Source of the DNA: Capra hircus
Lineage: Eukaryota; Chordata; Mammalia; Artiodactyla; Bovidae
DNA length: 64,000 bases
Direction of reading: 5' to 3'
NCBI RefSeq assembly: GCF_001704415.2
Contig: NC_030817.1
Coordinates: 57,645,550-57,709,549, forward strand
Shown here: in pieces, positions 1 through 11,165 of the stretch
How the letters are laid out: each line of letters begins with the position of its first letter
Numbering within the stretch: position 1 is the stretch's first letter
Translations under genes and position numbers: made by a program
Notes under the pieces: model-generated
Database searches by the model: none
Told to the model about the DNA's origin: nothing
What the model saw: the letters and a program-made list of their open reading frames with translations, nothing else

Positions 1-270
1 GTATATTATTGCCTGTGCACTTTCCTAAAGGGAAAAACATTTTTGAAATAGTCCTACCAAAATTAATTACCATTTTTTGAATAGGTAACACATGTATATG
101 GTACAAAAATTCAACAGTAAAATGAATATACAATGAAAAACAAGTTTCTTTCCCCTGAATTCCAGCCACCCAGTTTCCCTCCGTAGGGAAGACCACTAAT
201 ACTAGTTTATTTATCCTTTCAGAGACCTTCCATGCACTTATGAACAGATATTTATATGTTTGTTTGTGTT

Positions 271-516
271 TTACACAGTGGGTAGCATGGACAGAGGAGC
301 CTGGAAGGCTGCAGTCCATGGGGTCGCCAGAGTAGGACACGACTGAGCCACTTCACTTTCACTTTTCACTTTCATGCATTGGAGAAGGAAATGGCAACCC
401 ACTCCCGTGTTCTTGCCTGGAGAATCCCAGGGACTGGGGAGCCTGTTGGGCTGCCGTCTATGGGGTTGCACAGAATCAGACATGATGGAAGCGACTTAGC
501 AGCAGCAGCAGCAGCA
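271..516 (+). mobile_element. Bov-A2-type SINE with AGC tail
   Basis: Two related units: GCAGTCCATGGGGTCGCCAG followed by GGAGAAGGAAATGGCAACCC, TTCTTGCCTGGAGAATCCCA and a terminal (AGC)n at about 499-516. This is the ruminant-specific SINE derived from the BovB 3' end. Confidence 0.85.
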
Positions 517-539
517 TACTGTAATTACTGTTCTGTATC

Positions 540-990
540 TTGCTTTTTATTTTTTCCATTTGCCTGTATATCTCAGACTTTGTTCCATATCAGTTTGCTG
601 AATAGTTGCTTTGTTCTTTTTAATAGCTGCATAGTATCCCATCATGTGGATGTTCAAAAGTGTAGTTAATTGCTTCTTCATTGAAGCACATTTAGTTTCC
701 CATCTTTTGCTATTGTAAACACTGCTGCAGCAAGTACCTTGTGCATTTTGTACACTGAGAATATTTGTGGATAAATACCTTCAAGTGGATTTGCTGGGTT
801 AAAGAGTATGTGTTTTTTGAAAGATATTGCCAGATTGCCACCAGGGGTTGAACCAGCTTTATACACCCACCAACAACATATGAATTTCCTGTGCCCCCTA
901 GGCATAGTAACGGTAGAAACATGTAGAAGTATTGCCAATAAATAAAGGATTATTATACATATTTTACACTCTAAGCCTGACACTATCCCC
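540..990 (-). mobile_element. Old L1 LINE fragment (3' region)
   Basis: Contains the decayed L1 3' sequence typical of mammals: AATAGCTGCATAGTATCCCA, then TGCTATTGTAAACACTGCTG and GGATTTGCTGGGTTAAAGAG. Orientation is inferred from the usual L1 consensus. Confidence 0.6.
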
Positions 991-1009
991 TGGCATATGT
1001 TGACACCAA

Positions 1010-1330
1010 TTTTTTTTTGGTTTTGAAAGTTTTTTACATAAAGTATAGTTGATTTGCAATGTTGTATCAGTCTCATGTATCTGGCTGTGCTGGGTCTTAG
1101 TCGCAGCACATGGGATCTTCATTTCATCATGTGAGGTCTTTTGTTGGGGGCCACGGACTCTCTAGGTGCGGCACATGGGCTCTCTAGTTGTGGCATGAAG
1201 GCTCAGTAGTTGCGGCATGGAAGACTGGTTGCCCTGCAGCGTGTGGGATCTCAGTTCCCTGACCAGGGACCAAACCCACGTCCCCTGCATTGGAAGGCTG
1301 ATTCTCAACAGGACCACCAGGGAAGTCCCA
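1010..1330 (-). mobile_element. CHR-type tRNA-derived SINE, inverted
   Basis: Begins with a T run and TGGCTGTGCTGGGTCTTAGT, continues with repeated GGCACATGGGCTCTCTAGTT units and ends GACCACCAGGGAAGTCCC, the inverted tRNA-Glu head of ruminant/cetacean CHR SINEs. Confidence 0.8.
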
Positions 1331-1499
1331 TACAATGTAGTGTTAGTTTCTGGTGTTAAAATATGGTTTGTTGATTACTCTCAGGGGAGATAGACTTTCT
1401 CTGTGGAAGTTGACTGAGTTGGTAACCATATCCCAGAGTTTTTAATTCTTTGACAGAATAGAATGCTCCTGAGAGAGAACTTAATACCTGCTGTAGATT

Positions 1500-1985
1500 G
1501 CTTTAATGTTTTATTGAAGTATAACATAAATAAATGCATAAGTATTAAGTACATGATTTGATGACTTTTTACATATTTATATGGCTGTGTGACCACTACC
1601 TGTATCCAGAATTAGAACATTACCAGTTCCCCTTGAGGATTCTGTCATGCCCTCTGCAGTCAATACCATCCCAAAAGGTAACCCCCATTCTGATTTCTAC
1701 CATTATAGATGAGTTTTCCTATCTTGAAATGTGATCACATAGTGTGTACTCTTGTTTGGCTTCTTTCACTTAACATTATGTCTGTGAGATTCATCCATTC
1801 TGTAGTGTGTAGCAGTAGTTCATTCTTCAGAGCTTTATAGTATCACATTATGAATATACCATAATTTATCCATTCTACTTTTTACAGACATTTGTGTTAT
1901 TTGTAGTTTGGGACTATTATGAGTGAAGCTGCTATGAACATTCTTTTACATGTCTTTTGTTAAATATGAGTTCTTGTTTCTGAGA
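1500..1985 (-). mobile_element. Old L1 LINE fragment
   Basis: TTTTATTGAAGTATAACATA, then TTGGCTTCTTTCACTTAACA and AGTGAAGCTGCTATGAACAT are hallmarks of mammalian L1M 3' sequences in inverted orientation. Confidence 0.6.
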
Positions 1986-2003
1986 ATTGCTGGTTCATAG
2001 ATT

Positions 2004-2640
2004 TGTTGTTGTTCATTGCTCAGTTGTGTCCAACTCTTTGCGACCCCATGGACTGCAGCATGCCAGGCTTCCCTGTCCATCACTGTCTCCCAGAGTTTGC
2101 TCAAACTCATGTCCATCAAGTCGGTGATGCCATCCAACTATCTCATCCTCTGTTGCCCTCTTCTCCTCCTGTTCTCAGTCTTTCCCAGCATCAGGGTCTT
2201 TTCCAGTGAGTTGGCTCTTTGCATCAGGTGGCCAAAAAAGTACTGGAGCTTCAGCTTCAGCATCAGTCCTTCCAATGGATATTCAGGACTGATTTCCTTT
2301 AGGACTGACTGGTTTGATCTCTTTGCTGTCCTAGGGACTCTCAAGAGTCTTCTCTAACACCATAGTTCAAAAGCATCAATTCTTTGGAGCTCAGCCTTCT
2401 TTATGGTCCAACTCTCACATCCGTACACGACTACTGGAAAAACCATAGCTTTGACTATACGGACCTTTGTCGGCAAAGTGATGTCTCTGCTTTTAATACA
2501 CTGTCTAGGTTTGTCATAGGTTTTCTTCCAAAGAGCAGGCATCTTTTAATTTCATGGTTGCAGTCACCAGCTGCAGTGATTTTGGAGCCCAAGAAAATAA
2601 AGTCTATCACTATTTTCAGTGTCAGAGGTTGGGTCATAGG
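2004..2640 (-). mobile_element. BovB (RTE) LINE 3' fragment
   Basis: On the minus strand, overlapping frames encode the C-terminal BovB reverse transcriptase region (SRDITLPTKVRIVKAMVFPV, VYGCESWTIKKAE, MDREAWHAAVHGVAKSWTQL), with frameshifts and stops. The 3' end lies at TTGTTCATTGCTCAGTTGTG. It is 5' truncated and inactive. Confidence 0.9.
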
Positions 2641-2644
2641 GTAG

Positions 2645-3460
2645 ATTATGTTTAGCTTTATAAGATCTGCTTAGAAATACATGAGTTCGGTAGGAAAAAA
2701 ATAGCTTTCCAGAAAAAAAATAGCTTTACCAATATATACTCCCACTCAGCTAAAATTTTTTTTTCTACCAGGTAAATAATATCTGAAATGACTTACCTTA
2801 TATTTCTTGCCTTGTATTTTCTTTAGCTTAAGTCTTTCATCATTGGTAAAAGTCCATAGGAAATAATATTTTATTAGTCATTTATACTTTTAAGTGTTTG
2901 AGTTTCACAGCCTTTCACAGAATCACAGAATTTTAGAGGTCTAGTCCAACAAAGGAAAATAAAGTAGCTTGCCCAGAATCATACAGTTGGTTACTAACTC
3001 AGTTGAGTACAGTAGATGCTTATTCAACTCACAAAATAAACCATTTACTGTATTAAAACACTAGTAAGACTCCCACTATGTATAACAATGGAACTACTTA
3101 TAAGTTTTTCTTTTATTGACTTAAATAAAACTGCCAAATATTGCTCCAGTAAAGAAGTGTTCATTCAGGACAGACAGAGAAATGCAGTTTGGGGTCTGCG
3201 GTTGTGATGAGCCACATGCAAGTTCCCCATAAGAGGCAAGGGAAGGAAAACACTTTGATAGATGGGAAATGGAGGTTGGGGAGCTAAAGAAAACAAAGAA
3301 ACCCTGATTGAGTCCTTGCCAGGAAAGAAGAGCATATATTCTTCTTCCTGTTGGGCTCTGCTGTTATCACAGGGCATAAGAGCACCTTCAAGTCTCGCAG
3401 CTGTACTTAGGTTTTTGCTTATTAATTTTTTACACATCCCCCCTCCCTTTTAATCAAGAT
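2645..3460. other. ZNF609 intron, mostly unassigned; MIR-like piece
   Basis: AT-rich intronic sequence. About 2895-3005 resembles the tail half of an old MIR SINE (AGTAGCTTGCCCAGAATCAT followed by CAGTTGGTTACTAACTC). I see nothing else of note. Confidence 0.4.
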
Positions 3461-3699
3461 CTTTCTCTGAAAGTATCACTGACCAAAAGTCAGTTTAGCT
3501 AGTTTGAGTAGGTTTTTGTCTCTCAGTGCCAAGAAGGACCTTTCCTGGGTGTGAGGTCTCCTGCCAGTGACAAGGGAGGGTAGAAGGGAGAATTCTCAAT
3601 CACTTCTTATCTAAAGTCCATGTGTTATCAAGATCTTAAACATTTCAGATCATCTGAAGTGTTATGTCAAATAATCAGAGGTTTGGCAGTAAACTTACA

Positions 3700-4240
3700 A
3701 TAGGGCCGGTCCAGACATCTTGGGAAAGCTGGCTCAGTGGATGTTGTTGCTTCATTTCCGGGAAATCTTCATTTTCAGATAACCAGACACTGTGAGGTCC
3801 TCAGGGTTTGCTGCTTTCTTTACTTGTGTCTCATAATTCCCCAAGAGCCTGTTCCTTGGAGTTAGGTGGTACAGGAGTTGGTGGTGCCCGGTAGGGGCCT
3901 TTGCAATAAGGTATAAGAGAGTTCTTTCCCAGTAGATGAAATCTCCAGGTTACAGGGTGTAATGCTTAAGGTCTTCACCTTCCCCAGGGTGCACTGTGAA
4001 AAAGACTGCTCTACCAAAGCGTGGTTATTTTTAATAGAAGCAGTTAGGCCTCTGCAATATTGGAGTATCTCTCCTTTTATTACTTGTGGGTCAAAAGAAG
4101 CTGGAGCCAAGTGCATCGGACATCTTATTACTATCTCAAAGGGTGAGAGTTTATGACTTCTAAAAGGGATAGATCTGAAATTTGGAAGGACTAACAACAA
4201 CAGTTTTAGCCAAGGTATTTGGAGGGCCTCCACCAATTTT
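3700..4240 (-). mobile_element. Endogenous retrovirus remnant: pol integrase C-terminal region
   Basis: The minus-strand frame 4236-3862 encodes a recognisable gammaretrovirus-like (ERV1) integrase C-terminal segment, open for 124 residues; the motif order fits the end of pol. No protease or reverse transcriptase sequence is present between this and the gag remnant at 4650-5760. The element is therefore internally deleted and dead. The downstream end (3460-3700) may include an env start, but I cannot support that. Confidence 0.6.
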
Positions 4241-4254
4241 GCAAATTGAATCTT

Positions 4255-4440
4255 ATTTTTAAAAAATATGTGTGTTTATTTATTTGGCTGTCAGGTCTTA
4301 GTTGCAGCACAGGGATCTCTGATCTTCACTGTGGCATGCAGGGTTTAGTTGCACCACAGGGAATCTGGTTCCCTGAACAGGGATCGAACCTGGGCCCCCT
4401 GCATTGGGAGCAAGGAGTCTTAGCCTCTGGACCACCAGGA
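4255..4440 (-). mobile_element. CHR-type SINE, inverted, inside the ERV remnant
   Basis: It starts with a T/A-rich stretch and TTATTTGGCTGTCAGGTCTT and ends CCTCTGGACCACCAGGA. It lies between the integrase and gag parts of the provirus. Confidence 0.8.
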
Positions 4441-4655
4441 GGCATGCATGAGTGCAGTCGTTTACAACTTTATTTATGACCTCATGAACTGTAGCCCACC
4501 AGGCTCCTCTGTCTATGGGATTTCCCAGGCAAGGATACTGAAGTGGGTTGCCATGCCCTCCTCCAGGGGATCTTTCTGACCCAGGGATCAAACCCACATC
4601 TGTTTCATCTCCTGCATTGGCAGGTGGGTTCATTACCACTGGCCATCTGGGAGGC
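4440..4655 (-). mobile_element. Bov-tA SINE, inverted, inside the ERV remnant
   Basis: Shows ACTGTAGCCCACCAGGCTCC, GGCAAGGATACTGAAGTGGG and the inverted tRNA-like head CATTGGCAGGTGGGTTCATT. It directly abuts the preceding SINE. Confidence 0.8.
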
Positions 4656-5760
4656 CCTAGTTAGAGAGCTAAAGGTGCCTAAAGTACTTAAATTTGTAGC
4701 AATTTCTTTTCCAATGTCCTGATTCTTCGCAATAGTAGCAGAAACTGGGGGGATTTGGGTTTGTTTAGGAGCCTTCATTTGCTGGATTTGAAGATTAAGA
4801 ATTTTGGTGGTCTCCCATTTAGTCATTCATTTAGCTTGCAAGAGAGCTAGTTTGTCAGATTAAATCTCAAGTGGACACAGTTTCCCATTCTGTTGTGGTC
4901 CTTTTTAGTAGAAGGGAAAGCTCCCAGTTCAGCTCATTAATAAACACAGAGTTGAAAATTTCTCAGGTGGCATCAACATGTGAAGGAAGACCAGAATTTT
5001 TCTTTAATTTGAATTTGACTTAATATATATGAACAGATTTACCAGATTTTTCTGTGTAAACCTGAATTTTGTTTCAATTAACAGCCTTTGAAAAAGCCCT
5101 AGAAATTGCTCAGTGAGGTCGCTTAGCAATAGCTCAAACCTGATCATATAGTAAGTTAGTGGGCTGGTCTCCCAGTTATAATTCTAGAGACATTTCAGGA
5201 TTTTCCCAATTAGAAGTTTTCTTCCAGTGCTGGGCCTAGCTTTCACCAACATGTATATGAACTAGCTAATTTAAGCCAGGGAAACCTGTTTGGTAAATTT
5301 GAGTGATTATATTAAATTCCTCGGCAAATCTGTGAGGATCTTCCATTACTTTGGGAAAATCTTTGACAGTGGCTTACAGTTCAGTATAAGGGAATATAAG
5401 AAGTTAGAGGTTTAACCTCTGAATCCTCCTCAGAAGGCTTAATTTTAAAGGGACAGGTTTTAACAATTTGAGAAGAACAGGGAACTGGAAGAGTTTCAGA
5501 GATGGGGTAAGTTCCAGGAGAAAGTCTGTATGAGGGAACCGAGGGCATGGAGGAGGCACAGGCAGTTTAGAAGGGAGGCGCGGAGGCAGACTCTGGCCCC
5601 AGGAAGCCAAGGGAGAGAGACGAGATGGTGCTGAGGGTGGAGGGAAAAGGTTGGTGCTGGAAACAGAAGTTTGAGTCATTAGATGTGAAGAAATAACAGC
5701 AAAAGGTACTGAAGAAAAGCAGAACAGCAAGAAGAAAATCAGGCCAGAGTGGTGTCCTTG
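4655..5760 (-). mobile_element. Endogenous retrovirus remnant: gag (capsid to nucleocapsid)
   Basis: Read on the minus strand, 5760-5400 is a proline/serine-rich stretch like the gag region before capsid. From about 5400 to 4850 it encodes a gammaretrovirus-like capsid sequence, broken by several stops and frameshifts. A single zinc-knuckle box with the C-x2-C-x4-H-x4-C spacing is intact at 4740-4699. The order capsid then nucleocapsid supports gag of an ERV1-class element. It is not functional: multiple breaks, no LTR recognised and pol mostly lost. Confidence 0.7.
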
Positions 5761-5807
5761 TCTTGAGGACCAAATGAAGAAAATGTTTCAAGGAGGAGAT
5801 GGTGAAA

Positions 5808-6095
5808 GACTTCCCTGGTGGCTCAGTGGTAAAGAATCTGCCTGCTAATGCAGGAGACACTGGCTCGATCCCTGGTCTCGGAAGATCCCTGGACGGTGCC
5901 AAGGAGCAACTCAGCCCGTGCACCACAGCTATTGAGACTGCGAGCCCTAAAGCCTGTGCTCTCCAACAAGAGAAGCCACTGTAATAAGGAACCTGCGCAC
6001 GACAACAAAAAGTAGACCCAGCTCTGTGCAACTAGAAAAAGCCTGAGCAGCAGTGAAGACCCAGCACAGTCAAAAAATAAAAGTTTAATGAAAAA
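5808..6095 (+). mobile_element. CHR-1 SINE, nearly full length
   Basis: Starts GACTTCCCTGGTGGCTCAGT with the tRNA-Glu-like boxes (GGCTCGATCCCTGGTC), continues through AACAAGAGAAGCCACTGTAA and ends in an AATAAAA tail. Confidence 0.9.
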
Positions 6096-6104
6096 GGAGA
6101 GTGT

Positions 6105-6252
6105 TCAACTGAGATGGTTGGATGACATCAGCTATTCAATGGACATGAACTTGGGCAAACTCCAGGAGATGGTGAGTGACAGGAAGGCCTGGCATGCTGC
6201 AGTCCATGAGGTCACAAAGAGTCCGACACGACTTGGTAACTGAACAACAACG
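6105..6252 (+). mobile_element. BovB LINE 3' terminus
   Basis: ATGGTTGGATGACATCAGCT, GGCCTGGCATGCTGCAGTCC and GTCCGACACGACTTGGTAAC, ending GAACAACAAC: the extreme 3' end of BovB on the plus strand. Confidence 0.8.
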
Positions 6253-7340
6253 GAGCGTGAGGTTACTAGATCCCTGAGAGAAAGAGTATACTTAGTGGAA
6301 ATGGTGACAGCGAGGGCTCTGGAGGTAAAATTTACTTTTCTGACTATGCGCTAGTATCAGTCTTGACTGCACGACTGTTTTGACCTGTCCTCTGAAACAA
6401 AGTAGTGCTGCTTTGGCATCAAGTTGTCTTAACACTGTCACTCCTGTGACTTGGGGGAACCTGACTGCTGCCTCAGACCTAAGTCATTTCCCCATTACTG
6501 TGTTCCCGTGTTGGTCACCTTTAAGAAGGGAGAATACTCAACACTCTAAAACTTACTAATGGTTTATCAAGATGATGTCTGTGAGGCCCATGGTAAATTG
6601 GCAGATAACCACCTGGAGAAGCACAAAGCACTACTTTTACTTCTACTCTTAGCATTATTATTATCTTTAAATATGCCAAGCCTTTCCTTATTTTGTGAAC
6701 ACTTATTCAAAATAGGGAACTTTCTCAAATGAAAACCAATTTTTCTTTTTCTTTTCAGCCTCCTTGCTGCCCTATAGTTAGCCCCTAATAGTGAAACTAG
6801 GTCTGTTAAGTGTTATTTTCTGCTTTTTCCTTCCTGTCCTCTTTATTCGCCCAGCTGTCTCAAGCCAGAACCTTGTAGGAAGAGAGTTATATTTCAGAAA
6901 ACTGTTTGCTCTGACATTTAAACAAGCTTCCATTTTGTTTTTCCATATTAGAATTTTTTCTCTTCCCCTCATCCACTTCTAGCACTCTGACCTGTCATCT
7001 TTTCAGCTCATTCATTATTGTTAAGGTTTGCAGATTATACCAGAGGAAGGAGACAGATTTATAAACCTGTGTTCCTGGCCAGCTGTTTCAAGAGGAGGAA
7101 TAACATACTGCTTATTATTGTATACCTGCTCCCTGTATACAGCTGTGCTCATCTGCCCTTGTTAATGAGGCACCTACTTCAAAGTCTTACCTTGTCTAGA
7201 AATAAATGGATTCTGCTCTTATTCAAATTGGTTATCTGGCAATCAGATCAGGTTATCACTGGGAGGAGACATCCATATGAATTCACTTTGCTAACAGCCA
7301 GAGAGAACTTAGCCCAATTGCTTTCTTAGGAGGTCTGTCT
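6253..7340. other. ZNF609 intron, no recognised feature
   Basis: Mixed to AT-rich sequence. The first few hundred bases lie upstream of the ERV gag in the element's orientation and could be its leader or LTR, but I recognise no LTR ends, primer site or gene. Confidence 0.4.
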
Positions 7341-7342
7341 GT

Positions 7343-7343
7343 G

Positions 7344-7389
<46 letters not shown>
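7343..7389 (+). repeat. (GC)4(AC)19 microsatellite
   Basis: GCGCGCGC followed by 19 uninterrupted AC units. It runs directly into an L1_BT-like 3' end (GCTGACTCACTTTGCTATAC). Alternating purine-pyrimidine, so potentially Z-DNA-forming and likely length-polymorphic. Confidence 0.9.
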
Positions 7390-7390
<1 letters not shown>

Positions 7391-7462
7391 CTGACTCACT
7401 TTGCTATACACTTGGAATTAACACAACATTGTAAATTATACTTCAGTTGAAAAAATAAATAT
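7390..7462 (+). mobile_element. L1_BT 3' end fragment
   Basis: CTGACTCACTTTGCTATACA, AACACAACATTGTAAATTAT and TTGAAAAAATAAATA are the usual terminal bases of bovine L1 insertions. Similar ends occur at about 41,660, 43,400 and 58,850. Confidence 0.75.
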
Positions 7463-7679
7463 ATGAGAGAAGAAAAAGAAAATGGTAAAAAAAAAAAAAA
7501 TCCAATTGACTGAACCAAAGTTCTTTCCTGCCCTGATTTCATTAGATTGAGACTTCCTATTAGGATAATCTTTTTTTTTTTCAGCTCCCTTGTCTGATCT
7601 GGTTTTATGATAGAGCATTCTAAAATCTGATTCCAAAGAGAACAGGAGCATTAAAAAAGTACCCTTGATAAGGAATGAC

Positions 7680-8470
7680 TGTTACTTACAGTCATTTAAA
7701 TTTTTTAAAAACTCAGTACATTGGATAAATTCTATCCTGTATGTTGTAGTCAAAGAAAAAAATTATAAGTTGCAAGACTCAAAGAGAAAAGAATATGAGA
7801 GATCAGTATGAGTCCTAGGGGGAAAAAAAATGAAAGAAATGGAAGAAATTTAAAATACAATAGTAAAAGTGAAAATTTCCTAGAAGATGAAGGAAATCCC
7901 TTAGCATCAAAAGACAAAGAAATGGGAAATAGATTGGAAAGATAAGAGGATTAGTCTAGAAGGTCCAAATAGGAGTTCCAATAAGCAAGAACAAGCAACA
8001 AGTATAACTAATAAGACAAAAAATTAATAAGGATGTACAAGATTTGAAAACATTATCAATCAACTTGATATATATAGGCTACCCAACAACTGCAGAACAT
8101 ACATTTTGAAATACTCTTTTCAAGTGCACATGGGATATTCTTCATGATGGGCCATATTTTATACCTAAATTGATTCTCAATAAATTTAAGAGGATTGAAA
8201 TCATATATAGTATGTTCTCCAACTACAGTAGAATTATATTAGAAATCAGAAACAAAAAGATATTTGGAAAATTCCCAGGTATTTGAAAATTTGACAACAC
8301 TCTTCTAAATAAACCCAGAATTAAAAAAAAAAAAAAATTCAGGGAAACTAGAAAATGTTTTGACCTGAATGATAATAAAAACATATTAAACTTGTCAGAT
8401 GCAACTAAAGTGGGCTTGAGGGTAATTTATACCTTCAGTGCTTATATTAGAAAAGAAAAAAAGATTTAAA
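7680..8470 (+). mobile_element. Old L1 LINE fragment (ORF2 side)
   Basis: Decayed L1 ORF2-like sequence is visible from about 8050: CTACCCAACAACTGCAGAAC, CAAGTGCACATGGGATATTC, AATAAATTTAAGAGGATTGA and AGAAATCAGAAACAAAAAG. No open frame remains. Confidence 0.6.
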
Positions 8471-8479
8471 ACAGGTGTT

Positions 8480-8660
8480 GGCTAATGTTTTCTATAAAAA
8501 GGGCCCAATCGTAAATATTTTAGGCTTTGAGGGCCATATCGTCTCTATGACACACACTCAGCTCTGTCTGCCTTGAGGCGTGAAATCAGGCATAGACAGT
8601 GGGTAAATGAATAAATGTGGCTATGTTCCAATAAAACTTTTATTTCTGAGCAATATCTGA
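8480..8660 (+). mobile_element. hAT-like non-autonomous DNA transposon (MER1-type)
   Basis: GTAAATATTTTAGGCTTTGA, GGGCCATATCGTCTCTATGA, GTGGCTATGTTCCAATAAAA and CTTTTATTTCTGAGCAA resemble the widespread hAT-Charlie-derived elements of mammals. The family name is from memory and not certain. Confidence 0.5.
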
Positions 8661-8917
8661 ATTTCATATAATTTCAGATGACATAAAATATTATTCTCTT
8701 TATCATTTTTTTCTAACCACTAAAAATGTAAAAACCAATCTTAGCTTGTTAAAGATACCTTTAAAATATTTCATAGTAGAATGTTCATGACCTTGTGGTA
8801 AGACATAAAAAGCACAAACCATAAAGGAAAAGCATAATATATTTTACTTCGTTAAATATAAAACTAACCAAAAATAATTTAGAATTAAGGCAAAACAAAC
8901 AAATAAAAAGTCCATGT

Positions 8918-9045
8918 CAGGGAATTCCCTGGAGATCAGTGGTTAGTACTCTACTCTTGCTGACAAGGGCCCACGTTCAGTCCCTGGTTGGGAAACTTAA
9001 ATCATTAAGCCGTGCAGTGTGGCCAAGGGAAAAAAAAAAAGCAAA
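8918..9045 (+). mobile_element. CHR-type SINE, short form
   Basis: GGGAATTCCCTGGAGATCAG, TTCAGTCCCTGGTTGGGAAA and GTGCAGTGTGGCCAAGGG followed by an A run. Confidence 0.8.
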
Positions 9046-9059
9046 CCAAACAAAAAAAG

Positions 9060-9302
9060 GTCCATGTCAGACATTTTATACCACATTAAATTCCAGATGA
9101 TGAAAGAGTCAAATATAAAAATTCAAACCATAAAAATACTAGGAGAAGCCATAAGGAAAAAACCTGTTAATGAAGTGATGGACTGGGGAAAGCCTTTTGA
9201 AATATGACAAAAATTCTGAAACCATAAAAGACTGATAAATCGAACAACCTAAAAGTAAGGAATTTCTGCATAGCAATAACCACCATTAACAAATAACAAA
9301 TA
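9060..9302 (+). mobile_element. L1 LINE fragment, left part of an L1 split by BovB
   Basis: Encodes an L1 ORF2-like stretch (about 9127-9200, IQTIKILGEAIRKKPVNEV). It continues in register with the L1 sequence resuming at about 10300, so the BovB copy between them inserted later. Confidence 0.6.
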
Positions 9303-10295
9303 TTTGTTTTTGCGACTCCATGGACTGCAGCACGCCAGGCTTCCCTGTCCACTGCCAACTCCCAGAGCTTGCTCAAACTCAGGTCCATCAAGTCAGTGAT
9401 GCCATCCAACCATCTTATCCTCTGTCATCCCCTTCTCGTCCTGCCTTTAATTTTTCCCAGCATCAGAGTCTTCTAATGAGTCAGTTCTCCCCATCAGGTA
9501 GCCAAACTATTGGAGCTTCATCATCAGTCCTTCTAATGAATATTCAGGACTGATCTCCTTTAGGACTGACTGGTTGGATCTCCTTGCTGTACAAGGGACT
9601 CTCAAGAGTCCTCTCTAACACTACAGTTCGAAAGCATTAATTCTTTGGCACTCAGCTTTCTTTATGGGCCAGCTCTCACATCCATACATGACTACTAGAA
9701 AAACCATCGCTTTGACTAGATGGACCTTTATTGGTAAAGTAATGTCTCTGCTTTTTAATACACTGTCTAGGTTTGTCATAGCTTTTCTTCCAAGGAGCAA
9801 GTGTCTTTTAATTTCATGGCTGCAGTTACCATCTGCAGTGATTTTGGAACCCAAGAAAATAAAGTCTCTCACTGTTTCCACTGTTTCCCCATCTATTTGC
9901 CATGAAGTGATGGGACCGGATGCCATGATCTTGGTTTTTTGAATGCTGAGTTTTAAGCCAACTTTTTCACTGTTTCACTTTCATCAGGAGACTCTTCAGT
10001 TCCTCTTTGCTTTCTGCCATAAGGGTGATGTCATCTGCGTATCTGAGGTTATTGATATTTCTCCTGGCAATCTTGATTCCAGCTTGTGCTTCATCAAGCC
10101 TGGCATTTTGCGTGATGTACTCTGCATATAAATTAAATAAGCAGGGTGCTAATATACAGCCTTGACATACACCTTTCCCAGTTTTGAACCAGTCCATTGT
10201 TCCATGTCCAGTTCTAACTGTTGCTTCTTGACCTGCATACAGGTTTCTCAGGAGGCACATAAAGTGGTCTGGTATTCCCATCTCTTTAAGAATTT
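9303..10295 (-). mobile_element. BovB (RTE) LINE, about 1 kb, with RT catalytic box
   Basis: Minus-strand frames 10281-9967 (containing the RT active-site motif YADD in LRYADDITLMAESKEELKSL), 9926-9621 (IDGETVETVRDFIFLGSKIT, SHEIKRHLLLGRKAMTNLDS, VYGCESWPIKKAECQRIN-like) and 9409-9300 (MDLSLSKLWELAVDREAWRA). They are broken by frameshifts. The copy is 5' truncated at about 10295 and has lost its endonuclease domain. Confidence 0.92.
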
Positions 10296-11165
10296 TCCAT
10301 AGTAAACAGTCACAAATAAGAAAAGACTATAATTCAGTAGAAAAATGAGCAAAGGATATGAACAGACAGTTCACTAAAAAGGAAATACAGATGTTTCATG
10401 CAGGTATCTTGTAATGAAATGATATACAAACTGATAATAAGAAACATGACATTAAAAGTACATAAAACACTATTTGTCTCCTATCAGATTGGCAAAACCA
10501 AAAAGTTTGAGAACACTGTATTGCCAAAGGGAAAGAATAACAAGTATTCTCATGCACTAATGGGTTTATAAATTAGTACATCCTCTTTGAGGACAAATTG
10601 GAAGTATTTATGAAAAATCCAAATCCGAATACTCTGTGAGTAGCGGTTTTACTTATGGGAATTCACCTTACAGACATATTCTATAATATATAACATAAAG
10701 CATGTGTACAAGATTAGTTATTCAGTGTTATTTGTAGTAGCAGAAGAATGAAGCAACCCAAATGTTCATCAACAGGGAAGTAGTCAAATCAATGATGGTA
10801 CATTTTGAAATCATACATATGCAGCCATTGAAAAGAATGAAGTAGTTCTATGCGTGATCATATAGAATGATCCAAAATATATGGTTACATGGGAAATGTG
10901 TATAATATTGGTGTACACTGCTACTATTTGAGGAAGAATATATAAACATATTTGCTTATAAATATGTAAACTACCTTTGGAGGAATACATGGATATCCAT
11001 GGATGTTTCTGAGTAGGGGACCTGAAAAACTGAAGAATAGTAACAGGGAGAACACTTCATTGTATCTTGGGGTTTGTTTGCCTTTTTTTTTTTTGCTACC
11101 TTTTAAATTTTGGAATGTGACTGTATTATTTATTCAAACCATTTTAGAATAAAATAAACATGTCA
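10296..11165 (+). mobile_element. L1 LINE fragment, right part (ORF2 end and 3' UTR)
   Basis: AAAAATGAGCAAAGGATATG, GAACAGACAGTTCACTAAAA, CAAATGTTCATCAACAGGGA and GCAGCCATTGAAAAGAATGA are typical of L1 3' halves. Heavily decayed. Confidence 0.65.

Noticed and set aside
499..516. AGC/CTG trinucleotide runs (also near 30662, 53455, 59318) as possible coding poly-Ser/Ala or disease-type repeats
   Set aside because: The first three are the normal tails of Bov-A2 SINEs. The run at 59318 is short and lies in no gene.
6253..6800. Possible LTR or leader of the provirus
   Set aside because: No matching second LTR, no primer-binding site and no terminal TG...CA pair could be identified by eye.
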